Origin: Chrysaora quinquecirrha
Lineage: Eukaryota > Cnidaria > Scyphozoa > Semaeostomeae > Pelagiidae
NCBI GenBank assembly: GCA_014526335.1
Contig: JACTAT010000132.1
Span: 186,001-250,000, forward strand
Length of the DNA stretch: 64,000 bases
Reading direction: 5' to 3'
In this document: positions 23,460-64,000 of the stretch, piece by piece
Position numbering within the stretch: position 1 is the stretch's first letter
Layout of the letters: the number at the start of each line of letters is the position of its first letter
The notes under the pieces: model-generated
The model's database searches: none
What the model saw: the letters and a program-made list of their open reading frames with translations, nothing else
What the model was told of the DNA's origin: nothing
Program-made: the position numbers and the translations under genes

Positions 23460-23958
23460 ATGACGGCACGGTGACTCGGAACCCTGCTTCAAAAGACGAA
23501 CGAAGCGCGCACGACCTCGACCAACTTCTTTGCGATGTCGCGGCGCCTTGGAACGAAAGACCGTAAAGTGGTGCTCGACCAACGTTTGTACGATATCTCG
23601 CCGCCTAACTGCCAAGGCAAACGATGCGCGATCGACCAACTTTGTGCGGTGTCTCGGCGCCTCGCTGGGCCATCGAGAGGTGCTCGGCCAGCGTAAGCAC
23701 GTTGCTGTATCAGCGCCTTTCTTCCATGGCAAAGTCGGTGCCTCGCTACAAAAGGCGAACGGGGCGTGTCGACTTAGTACTTGTTACCGTGTCTCGGCGC
23801 CTCACTGCAAAGGGCCATCGAGGTGCACTCGACCAACATGCGCACTATGTCTCGGTGCCTCGCTAAGAAGGACCATCGAGGTGCGCTCGACCAACTTGCC
23901 CAAAATTCCTCGTCGCCTTGCTAGAAAGGCAAACAAGGGGCACACGACCAACTTCTAA
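23460..23958. repeat. GC-rich minisatellite, about 58-bp unit
   Basis: Eight or nine degenerate units, each with CGACCAAC, then TGTCTCGGCGCCTCGCT, then a GGCAAACG or GGCCATCGAGG part. The spacing between CGACCAAC copies is about 56-61 bp, not a fixed multiple of three, so the 142-codon open frame through it is not credible. It is conspicuously more GC-rich than its surroundings. Confidence 0.7.
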
Positions 23959-24008
23959 GAAAACTACAGAGAAAACTGAAAATAAGTCGAACGTCTATTA
24001 TTATTTAC

Positions 24009-24014
24009 TTTATT
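24009..24014 (-). terminator. Polyadenylation signal AATAAA for ropporin
   Basis: AATAAA on the minus strand, about 84 nt after the ropporin stop codon at 24098. Position and strand fit; usage is inferred. Confidence 0.5.
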
Positions 24015-24097
24015 TCATTAAAAGATATCAATAACAAAAGCTATTTACAGACAGGTATGAAATAATGAATAAAGAATACGAGTTTTTGATTGGTTAA

Positions 24098-27361
<3,264 letters not shown>

Positions 27362-27452
27362 CTAAAATGCAATTTTTAGAGCAGAAATATATTTTCACAC
27401 TGTTTTGGCTCCGACTTCTGCTCAATCAATAAATATCAATCGAATTGGATTT

Positions 27453-27467
27453 GTTGTCAATGGTTAC
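27453..27467 (+). promoter_or_regulatory. Candidate RFX X-box
   Basis: GTTGTCAATGGTTAC resembles the X-box consensus GTTRCC-AT-GGYAAC with mismatches, about 100 bp upstream of the ropporin start codon. RFX factors drive many ciliary genes, so position and gene type fit. A single imperfect site is weak evidence. Confidence 0.3.
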
Positions 27468-28245
27468 AGTGACTGACGTACTATTTCATCCGCTGACCAA
27501 AGAAATTGCCGTGGACAAAAGTGCCTCCCAACTTTAGGGTTTTACCGTGATCACGGACATCACTCGATCGGACATCCCATGAAAGCTCGATTCCTCGAAT
27601 GCACTGCATTTTGATCTTTCCGATTACACAACCCAGCTCCAGTACATAATTACCGTGGTAGTTGGTGACTTGGGGAGTAAAAATTAGAGATACTTTTGGA
27701 TTTTTCGCGCACTGTCCGATCCGTTTTGTCCGTCAATGCTTTTGTATCTCCCACTTTTTTAAAATTTGTTCTTGTGCCTCGATCACATGATCAAATCTCT
27801 TGTTTTAGCAACAGCAGCCTCGCACAAACCAGCTTTATGAATTTCAAAATGAGCAATGGAGTTGAAAACACACGAAAAAGAATGATTTTCTCTGAGGTTT
27901 TGCCAACATAAAACGACACACAAGTTATTTATTGTAAGTCTGCAAACTTTAAAGTCTGTTTTAAACATTTTTCTACGATATGCTTCATTTAATATCTACA
28001 AAACGAAGCGAGATTTAAGATTTTGTTTTTGTTGACTTTTTAAAGTCTTGAAATTAGGCCTAAGTAAGCCTTTAGGCTAATGACAGGCCACTATATATAT
28101 TTCGTTTACCAAGCAGTACAGAAATTAAAATTTAGATCCCTTGAGTCTTGAATGAAACGTAATGCATGGGGTTTATATGAAGTCCATATATTATGATAAA
28201 TAAACCCTTTTTTTAGCCCTGTATAAATCCCAAAAATTTATACAC

Positions 28246-28645
28246 CCAGAATAGATCATTTCGGTATGACGTCAGGCAGCATTAAAATTTTTCGAAATCA
28301 CATGATATCGAGTTTTTGATATGAAAATCTTATAAAGCAGCCAAAACTTAGTCTAGATACAAAGTTTCACCAGCACTTGTGTTCTTAATTTTATGAGCAT
28401 TCAAAGTTCCCAATTTCTTAAAGGCTTTAACCGCAAAAAATGAACTTGGTGAAACTTTTTACCCCACACGGTCCAATTTCTTATAAAATAGTAAACTTTA
28501 GACGCTCGTAGAATGGATAATGCACTCACTGAGATAGTAAAACTTTGCACCTAGACTAATTTTTGGGTGCTTTATACGATTTTTGCATCGAAAGATTGAT
28601 ATCTTGTGATTTGGAAAAATTTAAATTCTACCAAAATGATCTATA
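28246..28645. mobile_element. Foldback element 1
   Basis: A long imperfect inverted repeat: GATCATTTCGGTA on the left against TACCAAAATGATC on the right, with about 150 bp alignable per arm (AAATCACATGATATC versus GATATCTTGTGATTT; TTAGTCTAGATACAAAG versus TTTGCACCTAGACTAA). The centre has CCCCACACGGTCC, like the centre of 29942-30363. Confidence 0.65.
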
Positions 28646-28726
28646 CAAGGCTGGACATGTCCCACCAACTGTGTCACAAATTTGTCTTGGAAACTTTCAT
28701 GTTTGACATTTGTATTGTGAAAATAG

Positions 28727-28780
28727 TGGAAACATTTTCGGACATACTTTAATGCTTTTTTCGTCTCAAACTCCTCAGAG
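28727..28780. mobile_element. Terminal fragment of the CCCGAAAATGATTCCGCTG element
   Basis: Shares CATTTTCGGACATACTTTAA, TTTTTTCGTC and ACTCCTCAGAG with the full copy near 34793-35168. It ends about 50 bp before the first coding exon of the coiled-coil gene. Confidence 0.5.
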
Positions 28781-28827
28781 TAATAAGCTTTTTTCGTCTC
28801 AAACTCCACATTAATTGTTTCAGAAAG

Positions 28828-63769
<34,942 letters not shown>

Positions 63770-64000
63770 GTATGATATGACATAGTTTGATTACGTAATT
63801 ATTACGTAATCGATGACGTAAAAGTGACTAATTAAGTTGCGTAAGTTTGACGTAATTTCATGATTATTACGTCATTATGACGTCAGTATAATGCAAATAA
63901 ATAATATAACCTAGAATAAGCATAAAAAGTTTTTTATGGCTTTTCTGATGAACATTGATTTTCTCTTATGTAGTAGCGTATGTAGTATGTGTGACGTCCA
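63770..64000. other. Intron after exon 33b
   Basis: ACGTAATTATTACGTAAT and TGACGTCA-type motifs, as after exon 33a. No further exon is seen before the window ends. Confidence 0.5.

Noticed and set aside
23530..23958. 142-codon ORF through GC-rich DNA
   Set aside because: The 58-bp repeat shifts frame between units. There is no consistent peptide repeat and no splice context.

Overview
This is nuclear DNA of an animal, probably a marine invertebrate. It is AT-rich, has GT-AG introns, and carries recognisable metazoan genes: an axonemal ropporin, a secreted HIU hydrolase, and a BAMBI-like single-pass membrane protein. I cannot name the species. There are no prokaryotic signatures.

Layout. 1-3551: intergenic, with several short inverted-repeat elements. 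3552-4003 (-): single-exon 5-hydroxyisourate hydrolase with a signal peptide. 5368-5840 (-): last exon of a membrane protein; a signal-peptide exon on the same strand at 20189-20282 may be its first exon. The DNA between them is packed with transposons: a broken PIF/Harbinger copy between 420-bp direct repeats (7143-9167), and an almost complete 4.9-kb ISL2EU-type transposon (12366-17280) with 630-bp terminal inverted repeats, a THAP/DDE transposase and a convergent SWIM/YqaJ/PHD protein. 24098-27352 (-): five-exon ropporin (ROPN1L, radial spoke) gene. 28828-63769 (+): one long coiled-coil gene that I could chain through 33 exons with consistent splice phases. It continues past the window. Its introns hold most of the repeats.

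How the genes relate. Ropporin and the coiled-coil gene are divergently transcribed, with their first coding exons about 1.5 kb apart. A possible RFX X-box lies just upstream of ropporin. Co-expression in ciliated or sperm cells is an inference.

The most unusual content is repetitive. (1) Several groups of short inverted-repeat elements share a terminal cap, but each carries its own short word (AAGCAAC, AAGGAAC, AAGAAT, AAGAAC, AAGAAAC and so on), found in the termini and again many times inside. (2) Several tandem repeats have grown out of exon edges and copy splice sites. (3) A 3.8-kb array built on an 18-bp unit separates two near-identical 110-nt exons that cannot both be spliced in without a frameshift. 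Nearly every frameshift in otherwise convincing coding sequence sits at a homopolymer and needs one added base, which suggests long-read consensus error rather than gene decay.
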